Shown here: positions 1 to 8,805 of the stretch, piece after piece
Position numbering within the stretch: position 1 is the stretch's first letter
Layout of the letters: every line of letters begins with the position of its first letter
Assembly (NCBI GenBank): GCA_031254635.1
Contig: JAIRUB010000144.1
Span: 1 to 34,617, forward strand
Direction: 5' to 3'
DNA length: 34,617 nucleotides
Source: Prevotellaceae bacterium
GTDB lineage: Bacteria > Bacteroidota > Bacteroidia > Bacteroidales > UBA932
Notes under the pieces: generated by a model
What the model saw: only the letters and a program-made list of their open reading frames with translations
Databases searched by the model: none
What the model was told of the DNA's origin: nothing
Program-made: the position numbers and the translations under genes

Positions 1-770
1 CGTTTATAAGCTCCTCCGCCAACAAAGGCTACAATAATCAATAAGAGAATTCCACTACCGGCTACCCGCGAAACTGTATCCATTTCTTCCCGTGAAAGAG
101 AAGAAAAATACCAAACCAACAAGGCTAAAGCCAAGGTAATGCCGCCGAGCCATAAAATAATGGTGCGCTGAAATAGATTGATCTTTTGTTTGATAGCAAC
201 AACAATCAGTCCGGCAAGGGTAGACACGTAGGTGGCAAAGAGAATGGGCAGAAACACATCGGTGGGGTTCGCAGCTCCCTGCACCGCACGTAGCGCCATA
301 ATGCTGACAGGGATAATCATAAGGGAAGAGGTGTTCAGCACTAAAAACATAATTTGGGCATTGGAGGCGGTATCTTTCTTCGGGTTGAGTTCCTGTAAGC
401 TGCTCATAGCTTTGAGTCCGAGAGGAGTAGCTGCGTTATCAAGTCCCAGCATATTGGCCGAAAAATTCATTAATATCTGTCCGGAGGCCGGATGTCCTTT
501 AGGGATTTCGGGGAACAGTTTGCTGAAAAAGGGGCCTACGATGCGTGACAGGACATTGACGGCACCTGCCCGTTCGCCGATAGTCATCAGTCCTAACCAC
601 AAGGCCATTATGCCGGTAAGCGGCAGCGCAACGTCCATCACCGCTAATTTCGACATAGCAAAAGTGCTGTCAATAATGCGACTGAAAACTTCCGTATCTC
701 CAAAGGCAAAAACAAAGCAAGCAACAGCAAAGGCTACCAAAAAAAAACCAATCCAAATTATATTCAGCAT
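1..770 (-). CDS. Nucleoside-recognition/Gate-domain membrane protein (SpmA/SpmB-like), C-terminus truncated by window edge
   Basis: Manual minus-strand translation from ATG (complement of 768-770) is open to position 1: MLNIIWIGFFLVAFAVACFVFAFGDTEVFSRIIDST...VALPLTGIMALWLGLMTIGERAGAVNVLSRIVGPFFSKLFPEIPKGHPASGQILMNFSANMLGLDNAATPLGLKAM. Gate-domain (spore maturation protein A-like) signature. Absent from ORF track because no stop lies in the window. Confidence 0.88.
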   Translation of the reverse strand, partial: MLNIIWIGFFLVAFAVACFVFAFGDTEVFSRIIDSTFAMSKLAVMDVALPLTGIMALWLGLMTIGERAGAVNVLSRIVGPFFSKLFPEIPKGHPASGQILMNFSANMLGLDNAATPLGLKAMSSLQELNPKKDTASNAQIMFLVLNTSSLMIIPVSIMALRAVQGAANPTDVFLPILFATYVSTLAGLIVVAIKQKINLFQRTIILWLGGITLALALLVWYFSSLSREEMDTVSRVAGSGILLLIIVAFVGGGAYK

Positions 771-1042
771 AATGTTTGGAATTAAGATTGTAAAGGTAGT
801 GATTTTTTTGATTTACAGCTTTGCTTATTTATTTAATAGCAAAAATAAAAAACCAGGGCAATATGAGTCAATGTTGGACGGTTGATTGACTGTTGGCACA
901 TATTTTTCGATAGTAACGATTGCGGAATTAACGTTTGTTCCGACAATAATAAGAATCGTTACAGTTGTTCGATACTATATTGGCACCAAAACTCCGATTG
1001 CCCCGGTAAGTTGTATTTCCTATAATATTAATATTGTTTAAT

Positions 1043-1357
1043 TTATAATTTAAAAATTTTGTTATCAGCATTATAACAATCATTAGCTGCCTGTATAGTT
1101 AGTGTTTTTGCTGTACTATTCGGTTCAAGAGTAACGATAAAATCGTATGGCAAGGCAGTAACCCCTACAAAATTGGGTGCTGTTACATTCGACACATTGG
1201 TTAATATCGTTGTTTGAAACCGGTAGTCAATATCAAACACATTGGTTACTGTACCGCTTGTTACTAATTGTGCCGATAGTTTATTGGTAAATAAACCTGT
1301 TAAAAAGATAATAAGAAATAGAAAATTCCTTACGATTAGTCGCATAGATATACCCAT
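1043..1357 (-). CDS. Small secreted hypothetical protein
   Basis: ORF track 1043..1414. Internal ATG at 1357 (MGISMRLIVRNFLFLIIFLTGLFTNKLSAQ) gives a good signal peptide. A -7-like CAAATTTA (minus TAAATTTG) at 1425-1432 would leave almost no leader for the 1414 start. Confidence 0.55.
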   Translation of the reverse strand: MGISMRLIVRNFLFLIIFLTGLFTNKLSAQLVTSGTVTNVFDIDYRFQTTILTNVSNVTAPNFVGVTALPYDFIVTLEPNSTAKTLTIQAANDCYNADNKIFKL

Positions 1358-1424
1358 AATAGTATTCCTCTTAAGTAATAATATTATTTTGGAGAGAGAT
1401 GTGTTTACTTCCAAAAATTCACGA

Positions 1425-1432
1425 CAAATTTA
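1425..1432 (-). promoter_or_regulatory. Candidate Bacteroidota -7 box (TAnnTTTG)
   Basis: Plus-strand CAAATTTA = minus TAAATTTG, upstream of the small secreted ORF. Confidence 0.4.
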
Positions 1433-1536
1433 GGAGTTTTTTTTCAATAACAAAAATATTTATCGTGAAAGAAACGAAATTAATGGACATGCAATAAAAA
1501 AGCGACAAAAGTACTACTTTCATCGCTTGGTTTGTG

Positions 1537-1610
1537 CTCCTCAGCCAGGACTTGAACCTGGGACCCCCTGATTAACAGTCAGGTGCTCTAACCAACTGAG
1601 CTACTAAGGA
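1537..1610 (-). tRNA. tRNA-Asn (anticodon GTT)
   Basis: Minus strand TCCTTAGTAGCTCAGTTGGTTAGAGCACCTGACTGTTAATCAGGGGGTCCCAGGTTCAAGTCCTGGCTGAGGAG: cloverleaf with acceptor TCCTTAG/CTGAGGA, anticodon stem CCTGA/TCAGG, loop CTGTTAA, T-arm GGTTCAAGTCC. CCA not encoded. Confidence 0.95.
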
Positions 1611-1684
1611 ATTTTTTCAAAAGGGACTGCAAAAGTAGTAGAAATTTCCGAATTATGCAATACCTTTGTAAAAATTTTCTGTAT

Positions 1685-2710
1685 ATGGAAAAAAGGCTTA
1701 TTAGCGGAATTTATAGGAAATCTCTTTTATTGATAGGAGAATCAGTAAATTACATTAATAAACACCTACCTAAATCCAAGGTTGTAGTTATTACCGATGA
1801 GAAGGTTTATAACTTATATCCGGCTTTTTTTCAGCCGTATGAAATTATTGTAATAGGCCGGGGGGAGCAAATTAAGAATCTAAGCACAATTGCTTATATT
1901 TATGAGAAATTTATTGAGTATGAGGTAGATCGTTCTACCTTTGTGCTTGGGGTCGGAGGAGGAGTGGTGTGCGATATAGCTGGTTTTGCTGCTTCTACTT
2001 ATCTGCGTGGACTTTGTTTCGGCTTTGTGCCTACCACGCTTTTAGCACAGGTTGATGCAAGTATCGGTGGTAAAAATGGAGTAAATTTCAACGGATTAAA
2101 GAACAGAGTCGGCACTTTTAATCAACCCGGCTTTGTGCTGTGCGACCCTGCTTTCTTCCAAACTTTACCGGGAAAAGAGTTTCGTTGCGGTTTGGGCGAG
2201 ATCGTTAAACACGCCCTTATTGCTGATGCCGAAATGTTTGAATACATGGAAAAAAATGTTTCAAATATTGTATCACGACAACCGGAAGTATTGCAACAGT
2301 TAGTAGCCGATTCGATGCGCATCAAGGCTGAGGTGGTTAACCGCGACGAAAGGGAGCAGGGCGAACGGCGCCTGTTGAATTTCGGACATACCGTCGGGCA
2401 TATCATAGAAGAACGCTCTACGCTTACCCACGGAGAAGCGGTAGCAGCAGGAATGGTGGTGGCTGCCCGACTGTCGCAACAGCGAGGGATGTTATCGGAC
2501 AATGCTTTTAATCGAATGATAACGCTGTTGAAAGCCTTGTCTTTACTGGTGGAGTGTCCCTTAACCAGCACTGAGATTATTGATGGTTTAGCTTGGGACA
2601 AAAAACGTGAAGGCAATGGCCTCTATTTTATCTTTCTTAAAGACATTGGCCATGCGGATATTGAAAAAGTGCCTCTGTCACAGTTAGAAGTTTTAATTAA
2701 TGAACAATGA
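1685..2710 (+). CDS. aroB: 3-dehydroquinate synthase
   Basis: VLGVGGGVVCDIAGFAASTYLRGL, VPTTLLAQVDASIGGKNGVN, CGLGEIVKHALI, LNFGHTVGHIIEE. The ORF track start at 1655 is possible; MEKRLISGIY at 1685 is preferred. Confidence 0.95.
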   Translation: MEKRLISGIYRKSLLLIGESVNYINKHLPKSKVVVITDEKVYNLYPAFFQPYEIIVIGRGEQIKNLSTIAYIYEKFIEYEVDRSTFVLGVGGGVVCDIAGFAASTYLRGLCFGFVPTTLLAQVDASIGGKNGVNFNGLKNRVGTFNQPGFVLCDPAFFQTLPGKEFRCGLGEIVKHALIADAEMFEYMEKNVSNIVSRQPEVLQQLVADSMRIKAEVVNRDEREQGERRLLNFGHTVGHIIEERSTLTHGEAVAAGMVVAARLSQQRGMLSDNAFNRMITLLKALSLLVECPLTSTEIIDGLAWDKKREGNGLYFIFLKDIGHADIEKVPLSQLEVLINEQ

Positions 2711-2808
2711 ATAATGAATAACGAACAATTTACTATTAGGGGATTGACTATTTACTATTTATCGTCCCTAATTATGGCATGCCTTTTTAAATAGTCAATT
2801 ATATAAAT

Positions 2809-3450
2809 ATGCATACCCTCTGTACTTCCATCCCCTCCTTGCCCCTTGCTCAAATTCAGCAATTGGTAGAAAAAGCCGATATGGCAGAAGTGCGGCTTGA
2901 CCTTTTACGCCCGGCAGTAGAAGAAGTACAACAGTTATTTTCCGTATATGGGGAAAAAATGATTGCCACTTGTAGGTACGGGCATCACACGGAACTTGAG
3001 CGGACAGACTTGCTGAAAGCTGCCATTGATGCCGGTTGTGCTTATGTGGATTTGGAAATCGATGCCTCTGTTTTTTTTCTTGACTGCTTAATTCCTTACG
3101 CCAAAGCTAAAGGTTGTAAGTTGATTTTATCTTATCATAATTACAAAGAAACGCCTGAATGCGAAAGTTTGGAGTTAAATATTATTGAAGCAAGAGCTTG
3201 TGGCGCTGACATTGTAAAAATAGCTACAATGGTAAATATCCCTCAAGATATGGCGCGCCTGTTATCCTTGTATGGCCATCATCAAAATATAATTGTTATT
3301 GGAATGGGCGAGAAGGCAAAGATTAGTCGACCGGCTTCTTTGTTCCTTGGCGCACCTTTTACCTACGTGTCGCCTGATGGGGTAGAGGCTACTGCGCCCG
3401 GACAATTCTCCGAAAGTGAGATGCGGGAGCTGTTGCGAAAAGTGCCGTAA
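2809..3450 (+). CDS. aroD: Type I 3-dehydroquinate dehydratase
   Basis: AEVRLDLL, MIATCRYG, LILSYHNY, ADIVKIATM, PGQFSESEM; immediately downstream of aroB in the same pathway. Confidence 0.9.
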   Translation: MHTLCTSIPSLPLAQIQQLVEKADMAEVRLDLLRPAVEEVQQLFSVYGEKMIATCRYGHHTELERTDLLKAAIDAGCAYVDLEIDASVFFLDCLIPYAKAKGCKLILSYHNYKETPECESLELNIIEARACGADIVKIATMVNIPQDMARLLSLYGHHQNIIVIGMGEKAKISRPASLFLGAPFTYVSPDGVEATAPGQFSESEMRELLRKVP

Positions 3451-3476
3451 TGTTTTTTATCCTTTTAGAGGCGACC

Positions 3477-4703
3477 CTAAAAGGTATAACCCAAAGTTAG
3501 GCGAGGGTATAATTGTGTTTTGTTACATAAATAATTTGCAGCATATATAACACCTGCTGAAAAAAAGATAAAGCGATTTTGTTCGACTTTAAAATTTATG
3601 CCGGTTGAACCATTAAGGCCCATACTAAGGTTGATATTATTTATAGTATCGTATAATACGGCTGGAACCTTATATGTCTCACCATTACTACCTATTTTAT
3701 CTACCCAACCCGCATAACTATATATAATAGCATTTTTTGTATACGCCAACACTACTCCTCCCTCAATAAATGGACGGATAAAACCTTTATGATGAGTATA
3801 CCTTATTCCCACCATCAAAGACAACAAACTTTGATTTGTAGTAAAACCCACATAACCTTGACTTGGCTTTACAGGATTACTTATTGGAAGAGGATGACCT
3901 GTCCAAGATAAATCAAAAGTTACACCTAATGAGTTATAATATTTTGGCACTGAAATATTTAATCGACAACCGATGATGGGGAAAAAATGGGAAATTCCAT
4001 CAATTGTTGAAGCAAAAACACCACCATAAGCAGAAAATTTATATTCTGTATAATGCTTATCCGGTCTTGTTACAAACTCTACACAAGCTTCTCCTGTAGT
4101 ACAAGTCAAATAGTGATAGTTTTTAGTAATAGAAATCATAGCATCATGAGAAAAAAGAATATCTTTCGTTTCTTTTTTCAATTCCGGAATATCCTTAAAG
4201 ATATTTTTGATATCGGATTGATATTTTATGTCTTTAGCGATAAAATATTTAGTATCAAGAAATTTGTTGTCTGCAGTTTTTATAAATTCGTCTGGTTTCT
4301 TAGTAATATATCTCATTTCACCATTTTGCGACTCAAAAATATAATAATTGAGTTTGGTAATTACATCAGTATAAAAATATAAATTCATCATCCCCTGTAC
4401 TAAATATTCTAAAAACACTGTTTTTTTTATCTCCTTTATCTCAATTTCGCAGGAAATATAATATCTTCCTTTTTCTGTAAACCGGAAGCCGACAATTTGT
4501 CCGGGGAAATAAGTTTCAACAGGGCTTGTTTCGGTTTTCTTAAATTTACATATGTGGGCATTCATCTGATCGATCCTGTAGTCAATCAAACCCACAATTG
4601 TATCGTTTTTGTTGGTAATAATATAACCTTGTTTGAAATTAGACTGGGCATATAATGTCCCGTAGCTTAACACAAGCAACGATGATAACAATACAGGTTT
4701 CAT
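3477..4703 (-). CDS. Outer membrane beta-barrel family hypothetical protein
   Basis: Signal peptide (MKPVLLSSLLVLSYGTLYAQ), N-terminal GYIITNKNDTIVGLIDYR...PGQIVGFRFTEKGRYYIS module, C-terminal alternating beta-strand pattern ending in LGYTF. Confidence 0.7.
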   Translation of the reverse strand: MKPVLLSSLLVLSYGTLYAQSNFKQGYIITNKNDTIVGLIDYRIDQMNAHICKFKKTETSPVETYFPGQIVGFRFTEKGRYYISCEIEIKEIKKTVFLEYLVQGMMNLYFYTDVITKLNYYIFESQNGEMRYITKKPDEFIKTADNKFLDTKYFIAKDIKYQSDIKNIFKDIPELKKETKDILFSHDAMISITKNYHYLTCTTGEACVEFVTRPDKHYTEYKFSAYGGVFASTIDGISHFFPIIGCRLNISVPKYYNSLGVTFDLSWTGHPLPISNPVKPSQGYVGFTTNQSLLSLMVGIRYTHHKGFIRPFIEGGVVLAYTKNAIIYSYAGWVDKIGSNGETYKVPAVLYDTINNINLSMGLNGSTGINFKVEQNRFIFFSAGVIYAANYLCNKTQLYPRLTLGYTF

Positions 4704-4786
4704 ATTTAGGTTGGGTTAAAAAAAATAGTTAAAACAGAAATTAATTACTGTAAAGGTAATATTTTTTTTAAAACACACAAAACATC

Positions 4787-5989
4787 CTACCTCTTCCCCA
4801 AATAGCGCGCTGGCAGCAGGGCGGCAACAAAACCAATGGCGGAAACGGAAAGCGCTACCAATAACACATCGCTCCATAATATGCGCACAGGGTAAGTATC
4901 AACCAGCAAACTGTCCGGAACGGTTAACAGGCCGAAACATTGCTGCAAGTAACAGAGAAACAGTCCGCTAACAATGCCGCAAACCACGCCAAGTAAGGAA
5001 ATCATCCAGCCTTCGAGTAAAAAAATCTGGCGAATTAGGCTATCATTGGCGCCCATACTTTTGAGAGTGGTTACATCATCTTTCTTTTCTATAATTAACA
5101 TGGCTAAAGAGCCTAATACGTTACAAGAAATGATAATCACAATAAATAACAAGATGGCATAAATCATAGCCTTTTCCGACATCATCATCAGATATACCGA
5201 TTCGTTTTGGAGGTAACGGTCCTTCACTACAAATTCATCGCCCAGTAGTTGCTGCACTCGTTTCATCATTTGTTGCTCGTTGATGCCTGCTTGCAAGCGA
5301 ATTTCCACAGCGCTAACTTCATCGGTGTAGCTTAACAAACGGCGCATAAATGCTAAGGGAACAAAAACATATTTATTGTCGAAAATTTGCTCAATAGAAA
5401 AGATGCCGGCGGGGTATAAAACACCGCGATTCAATGCTTCCGCTGGGCTCAGGATATTAATACTGCCTGCGCGTTTGGGAATATAAACTTCTAATGGGTC
5501 AAGGAAATAAATACCAACCCTCAGTTTGGCAGCTACAGCGCTTCCCAGCACTGCTTGCTCAATTTCGCCGGTGTGTAAAGAAAATTCGCCGATATGTACA
5601 GCATTTCTAACCGGAGTAGTAGCTTCAAACAGGCTATCCACGCCTTTCAGGGTTACAATATCCTGTTTATCGCAGTATTGCAGGAGTACATTCTCTTCTA
5701 TAATCTCACAAAAGGAAGCTACTTCGGGCAGGGTGCGTAATTCGTCAAAAGCGGCGGTGTGCGGGGAAAACACCTTTCCCTTGGCCGGCGTAATGCGCAA
5801 ATCGGGGTCAAAGGTGGTATGGAGCGATTTCACCAAGTCGTCGAATCCGTTATATACCGAGAGCACTACCACTAAGGCTAAGGTTCCCACAGCAATGCCC
5901 ACTACACTAATCATCGAAATAATATTGATGACATTGTGCGATTTTTTGGCAAACAAGTACCGGCGTGCAATAAAAAGCGCTAATCTCAT
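4787..5989 (-). CDS. ABC transporter permease, FtsX/LolC-LolE family (lipoprotein-releasing type)
   Basis: FIARRYLFAKKSHNVINIISMISVVGIAVGTLALVVVLSVYNGFDDLV N-terminus; C-terminal FtsX domain (EKKDDVTTLKSMGAND...FLLEGWMISLLG). Confidence 0.88.
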   Translation of the reverse strand: MRLALFIARRYLFAKKSHNVINIISMISVVGIAVGTLALVVVLSVYNGFDDLVKSLHTTFDPDLRITPAKGKVFSPHTAAFDELRTLPEVASFCEIIEENVLLQYCDKQDIVTLKGVDSLFEATTPVRNAVHIGEFSLHTGEIEQAVLGSAVAAKLRVGIYFLDPLEVYIPKRAGSINILSPAEALNRGVLYPAGIFSIEQIFDNKYVFVPLAFMRRLLSYTDEVSAVEIRLQAGINEQQMMKRVQQLLGDEFVVKDRYLQNESVYLMMMSEKAMIYAILLFIVIIISCNVLGSLAMLIIEKKDDVTTLKSMGANDSLIRQIFLLEGWMISLLGVVCGIVSGLFLCYLQQCFGLLTVPDSLLVDTYPVRILWSDVLLVALSVSAIGFVAALLPARYLGKR

Positions 5990-6336
5990 TTTTTTAGCAA
6001 TTCGTCAATATGATCCACATAATCAAGCGAATCGTCAACAAAGAAAGTCAGCTCCGGCACAATGCGCAGTTGCTTGCCGATACGCTTGCCTAACTCGCCG
6101 CGCAGAGTTCGCGACTGGTGTTCTATGCTATTCATTACTTCTTTTGCCTTCGACGAGGGGAAAATACTCAGGTGTACCCGTGCCAAGGCCAGGTCGGGAC
6201 TCACACGCACGGTGGTTACTGTTATCATAGCGCCTCCATACATAGCCATTCCCTGCTGCCGGATAATTTCGGCCAAATCTTTTTGCAATTGCTTTCCAAC
6301 CTTCTGTTGTCGTGTGCTTTCCTGTTCCATATACAA
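5986..6336 (-). CDS. rbfA: 30S ribosome-binding factor RbfA
   Basis: STRQQKVGKQLQKDLAEII...ITVTTVRVSPDLALARVHLSIFPS...PELTFFVDDSLDYVDHIDELL. 4-nt overlap (ATGA type) with the downstream permease start. Confidence 0.92.
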   Translation of the reverse strand: MYMEQESTRQQKVGKQLQKDLAEIIRQQGMAMYGGAMITVTTVRVSPDLALARVHLSIFPSSKAKEVMNSIEHQSRTLRGELGKRIGKQLRIVPELTFFVDDSLDYVDHIDELLKK

Positions 6337-6397
6337 AGTATTTTAAATAACAAAGATACTGTTTTTTTAGCAATTAATCATTAATCATTATTTTTCT

Positions 6398-6405
6398 TAT
6401 CTTTG
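6398..6405 (+). promoter_or_regulatory. Candidate Bacteroidota -7 box upstream of trpS
   Basis: TATCTTTG matches TAnnTTTG, 14 nt before the trpS ATG. Confidence 0.55.
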
Positions 6406-6419
6406 CAAAAAATTATCTT

Positions 6420-7412
6420 ATGAAAGAAACCGTACTCAGCGGCATCAGGCCTACCGGCAACTTGCATCTTGGCAATTATTTCGGCGCTTTGCGTAATTTT
6501 ATCAAAATGCAGTACGAGCATCAGTGTTTCTTTTTTATAGCCGACCTTCATTCGCTAACCACCCATCCGAAACCCGACGATTTTCACGGCAACGTACGTC
6601 GCGTTTTAGCCGAATATTTGGCGGCAGGATTAGACCCTGAGGTAGCTACTATTTTTGTACAAAGCGATATTCCGGAAGTTTCGGAATTGTATGTGTTATT
6701 AAACATGTTAGCCTATAAAGGCGAATTGGAGCGCACGGCCTCGTTTAAAGAGAAGGTGCGCAAACAGGAAGATAATGTTAACGCAGGGCTCCTCACTTAT
6801 CCCGTGTTGATGGCTGCCGATATTTTAATACACCGTCCCACTAAAGTACCTGTGGGCAAAGACCAGGAGCAACACTTGGAAATGACTCGAGTGCTTGCCC
6901 GCCGGTTTAATAATTTGTATGGGCAAGAAATTTTCCCTGAGCCCACAGCCTTTAATTTCGGTAGTGATTTATTGAAAATCCCCGGCCTCGACGGTTCCGG
7001 AAAAATGGGAAAGAGCGAGGGCAACGGCATTTTCTTAGCCGACGATGAAAAGACTATCCATAAAAAAGTAATGAGAGCAGTAACCGGCAGCGGTCCTACC
7101 GAACCCAATAGCGCCATGCCTGAATCAATACAGAATATCTTTACCTTGTTGCGCGTAGTTTCTACCCCCGACACCGTACAGTATTTCCTCGACAAATACA
7201 ATGATTGCAGCATCCGGTACGGCGATTTGAAAAAGCAATTGGCAGAAGATATTTACAAACTGACGCTTCCTATCCGCGAGCGGATTGAGGCCATCAGCGC
7301 CGATAATGACTATTTACACCGCATAACCAAACACGGCGCCGAAAAAGCCCGCGAGAGCGCACAGGCTACTTTGAAATTAGTAAGGGGAGCGGTGGGGATT
7401 AAGAGGTTTTAA
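6420..7412 (+). CDS. trpS: Tryptophan--tRNA ligase
   Basis: SGIRPTGNLHLGNYFGALRNF (HIGH-type), LTTHP, KVPVGKDQEQHLEMTR, GKMGKSEGN (KMSKS-type). Confidence 0.96.
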   Translation: MKETVLSGIRPTGNLHLGNYFGALRNFIKMQYEHQCFFFIADLHSLTTHPKPDDFHGNVRRVLAEYLAAGLDPEVATIFVQSDIPEVSELYVLLNMLAYKGELERTASFKEKVRKQEDNVNAGLLTYPVLMAADILIHRPTKVPVGKDQEQHLEMTRVLARRFNNLYGQEIFPEPTAFNFGSDLLKIPGLDGSGKMGKSEGNGIFLADDEKTIHKKVMRAVTGSGPTEPNSAMPESIQNIFTLLRVVSTPDTVQYFLDKYNDCSIRYGDLKKQLAEDIYKLTLPIRERIEAISADNDYLHRITKHGAEKARESAQATLKLVRGAVGIKRF

Positions 7413-8338
7413 TCAATCACACTCCAGTTTTTAGCTGTGGCTATGGTCGGATTATATCCGGCTTGGGTTACTCCCGAATTATTTCTTACATCTATACCGC
7501 CCATGGTTTTTCCGGTTCTGTCGGGCAAATCGTTGAACAGGGTATTCAGCGCTCCTGCATTCAGATTGTTATCCTGACAATACAGGTTTCGCAGCACAAT
7601 GTTTTCACTGATGTCTAATGAAGATAATTGATTATCGTTGCAATGCAGAGATTCGAGTACAGTACATTTTGATACATTTAAGGATGTTAATCGATTGCCT
7701 TGGCAATACAGGTATTTCAACATAGGGCTTTTGTTGACACTCAACGATGTTAATTGATTATTTTGGCAACCTAATTCTATCAATTCAGTATTTTTACTAA
7801 GGTCTAATATGGTTAATTGATTGTCGTAGCACATCAATTCTTCCAGCGCAGTATTTTTACTAATATCTAAGCCTGTTAAACGGTTACCGATACATTTCAA
7901 CTTTACCAATGCGGCGTTTTTGCTAAGGTTCAAACTTGTTAAATGTTCGTAGTTGCAATTCAAATATTTTAATGAGGGGCAAGCGGTTACGTCCAAAGCA
8001 GCTACAACCCCGCTCCGGTCAGTAGCCAATCCGGTGACTTTGTTGTTAGCTGTGATGGTAATGGTTTTCGTATTCGCAGTAGTGTAAGTGTGTGAAAATT
8101 CGTATTCGTAAATAAATCCTAAGTCGGGAGGGTCGATAAGTAGTGTTCTTTCGCTTTCGCCGTCACCCCAGTCAATGGTTGTCCAGCCGGTGCCAATGAT
8201 ACAAATCACTATCTCGCCATTAATGGTGGTTGTCATGGTAATCCGGTTATCTTCATGTTTTACGGTACTTTCAGAACATGATATAAAGGCAACTATAAAT
8301 ACAAATGCTGCTACAATGTATGGGAGATACTTGTTCAT
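7409..8338 (-). CDS. Leucine-rich-repeat putative lipoprotein with PKD-like N-terminal region
   Basis: Signal sequence with putative lipobox FISC; WTTIDWGDG...YEFSHTYTTANTKTITI PKD-like segment; seven 21-residue LRR units with invariant Cys (LTSLNLSKNAALVKLKC...). Confidence 0.85.
   Translation of the reverse strand: MNKYLPYIVAAFVFIVAFISCSESTVKHEDNRITMTTTINGEIVICIIGTGWTTIDWGDGESERTLLIDPPDLGFIYEYEFSHTYTTANTKTITITANNKVTGLATDRSGVVAALDVTACPSLKYLNCNYEHLTSLNLSKNAALVKLKCIGNRLTGLDISKNTALEELMCYDNQLTILDLSKNTELIELGCQNNQLTSLSVNKSPMLKYLYCQGNRLTSLNVSKCTVLESLHCNDNQLSSLDISENIVLRNLYCQDNNLNAGALNTLFNDLPDRTGKTMGGIDVRNNSGVTQAGYNPTIATAKNWSVID
7565..8005 (-). repeat. Tandem 63-bp LRR-coding repeats
   Basis: Cys at residues 128,149,170,191,212,233,254 of the ORF, exactly 21 aa apart. 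Confidence 0.85.
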
Positions 8339-8374
8339 GACAATATTATTTTATGATATCAAATTATGATACCA

Positions 8375-8382
8375 CAAATATA
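8375..8382 (-). promoter_or_regulatory. Candidate -7 box upstream of LRR gene
   Basis: Plus CAAATATA = minus TATATTTG (TAnnTTTG). Confidence 0.45.
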
Positions 8383-8410
8383 CATCAAAAAATGATATTT
8401 TCCAAATTTA

Positions 8411-8776
8411 TCATACTTTTGGATAAATAGCGTTGGGAAAATAGTCCAAAGAATGTGTTTCTCCATCGAATACGATAGACACCACATCTAATTGTACTTC
8501 CATACTAAGCCTATAATACTTGACATAAGCATTGGCGGCCGCAATGAGGTTGCGCTCCTTTACGCGGTCGATGCTTTGATATGGTTGCTGAAAGAACGAG
8601 GTGGTGAGCGAACGTACTTCCACGATATGAAGTCGGCCCTCTTTTTCGGCAACAATGTCAATTTCTTTGTGCCCCATGCGCCAATTGGTGTTGCGAATGG
8701 TAAAGCCCTGTTCGAGCAGATAGTCAACAGCTAATTGTTCAGCCCTTTGACCGGTTTCTTGTTTAGTGGCAAACAT
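8411..8776 (-). CDS. YraN/UPF0102 family endonuclease-like protein
   Basis: GQRAEQLAVDYLLEQGFTIRNTNWRMGHKEIDIVAEKEGRLHIVEVRS is the UPF0102 restriction-endonuclease-like core. Confidence 0.92.
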   Translation of the reverse strand: MFATKQETGQRAEQLAVDYLLEQGFTIRNTNWRMGHKEIDIVAEKEGRLHIVEVRSLTTSFFQQPYQSIDRVKERNLIAAANAYVKYYRLSMEVQLDVVSIVFDGETHSLDYFPNAIYPKV

Positions 8777-8805
8777 AATAAAATAAAAATTAAGAGTGGT
8801 AAAAA

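Noticed and set aside
232-885. 217-aa plus-strand ORF
   Set aside because: Antisense to a clear SpmA/SpmB-like minus-strand gene; low-complexity Lys-rich translation without family features.
2122-2616. 164-aa minus-strand ORF
   Set aside because: Lies entirely inside aroB on the opposite strand; shadow ORF.
2708-2808. Intergenic AATGAATAATGAATAACGAAC-like sequence between aroB and aroD as a mobile-element trace
   Set aside because: Short simple AT-rich spacer; no terminal inverted repeats or transposase; not enough to claim a feature.
3461-3484. CCTTTTAG/CTAAAAGG inverted repeat between aroD and the outer membrane protein gene as an intrinsic terminator
   Set aside because: 8-bp stem overlaps the stop codon of the minus-strand gene and lacks a following T-run on either strand; plausible but too weak to call.
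5526-6230. 234-aa plus-strand ORF
   Set aside because: Antisense to the FtsX-like permease and rbfA; no recognisable domain.
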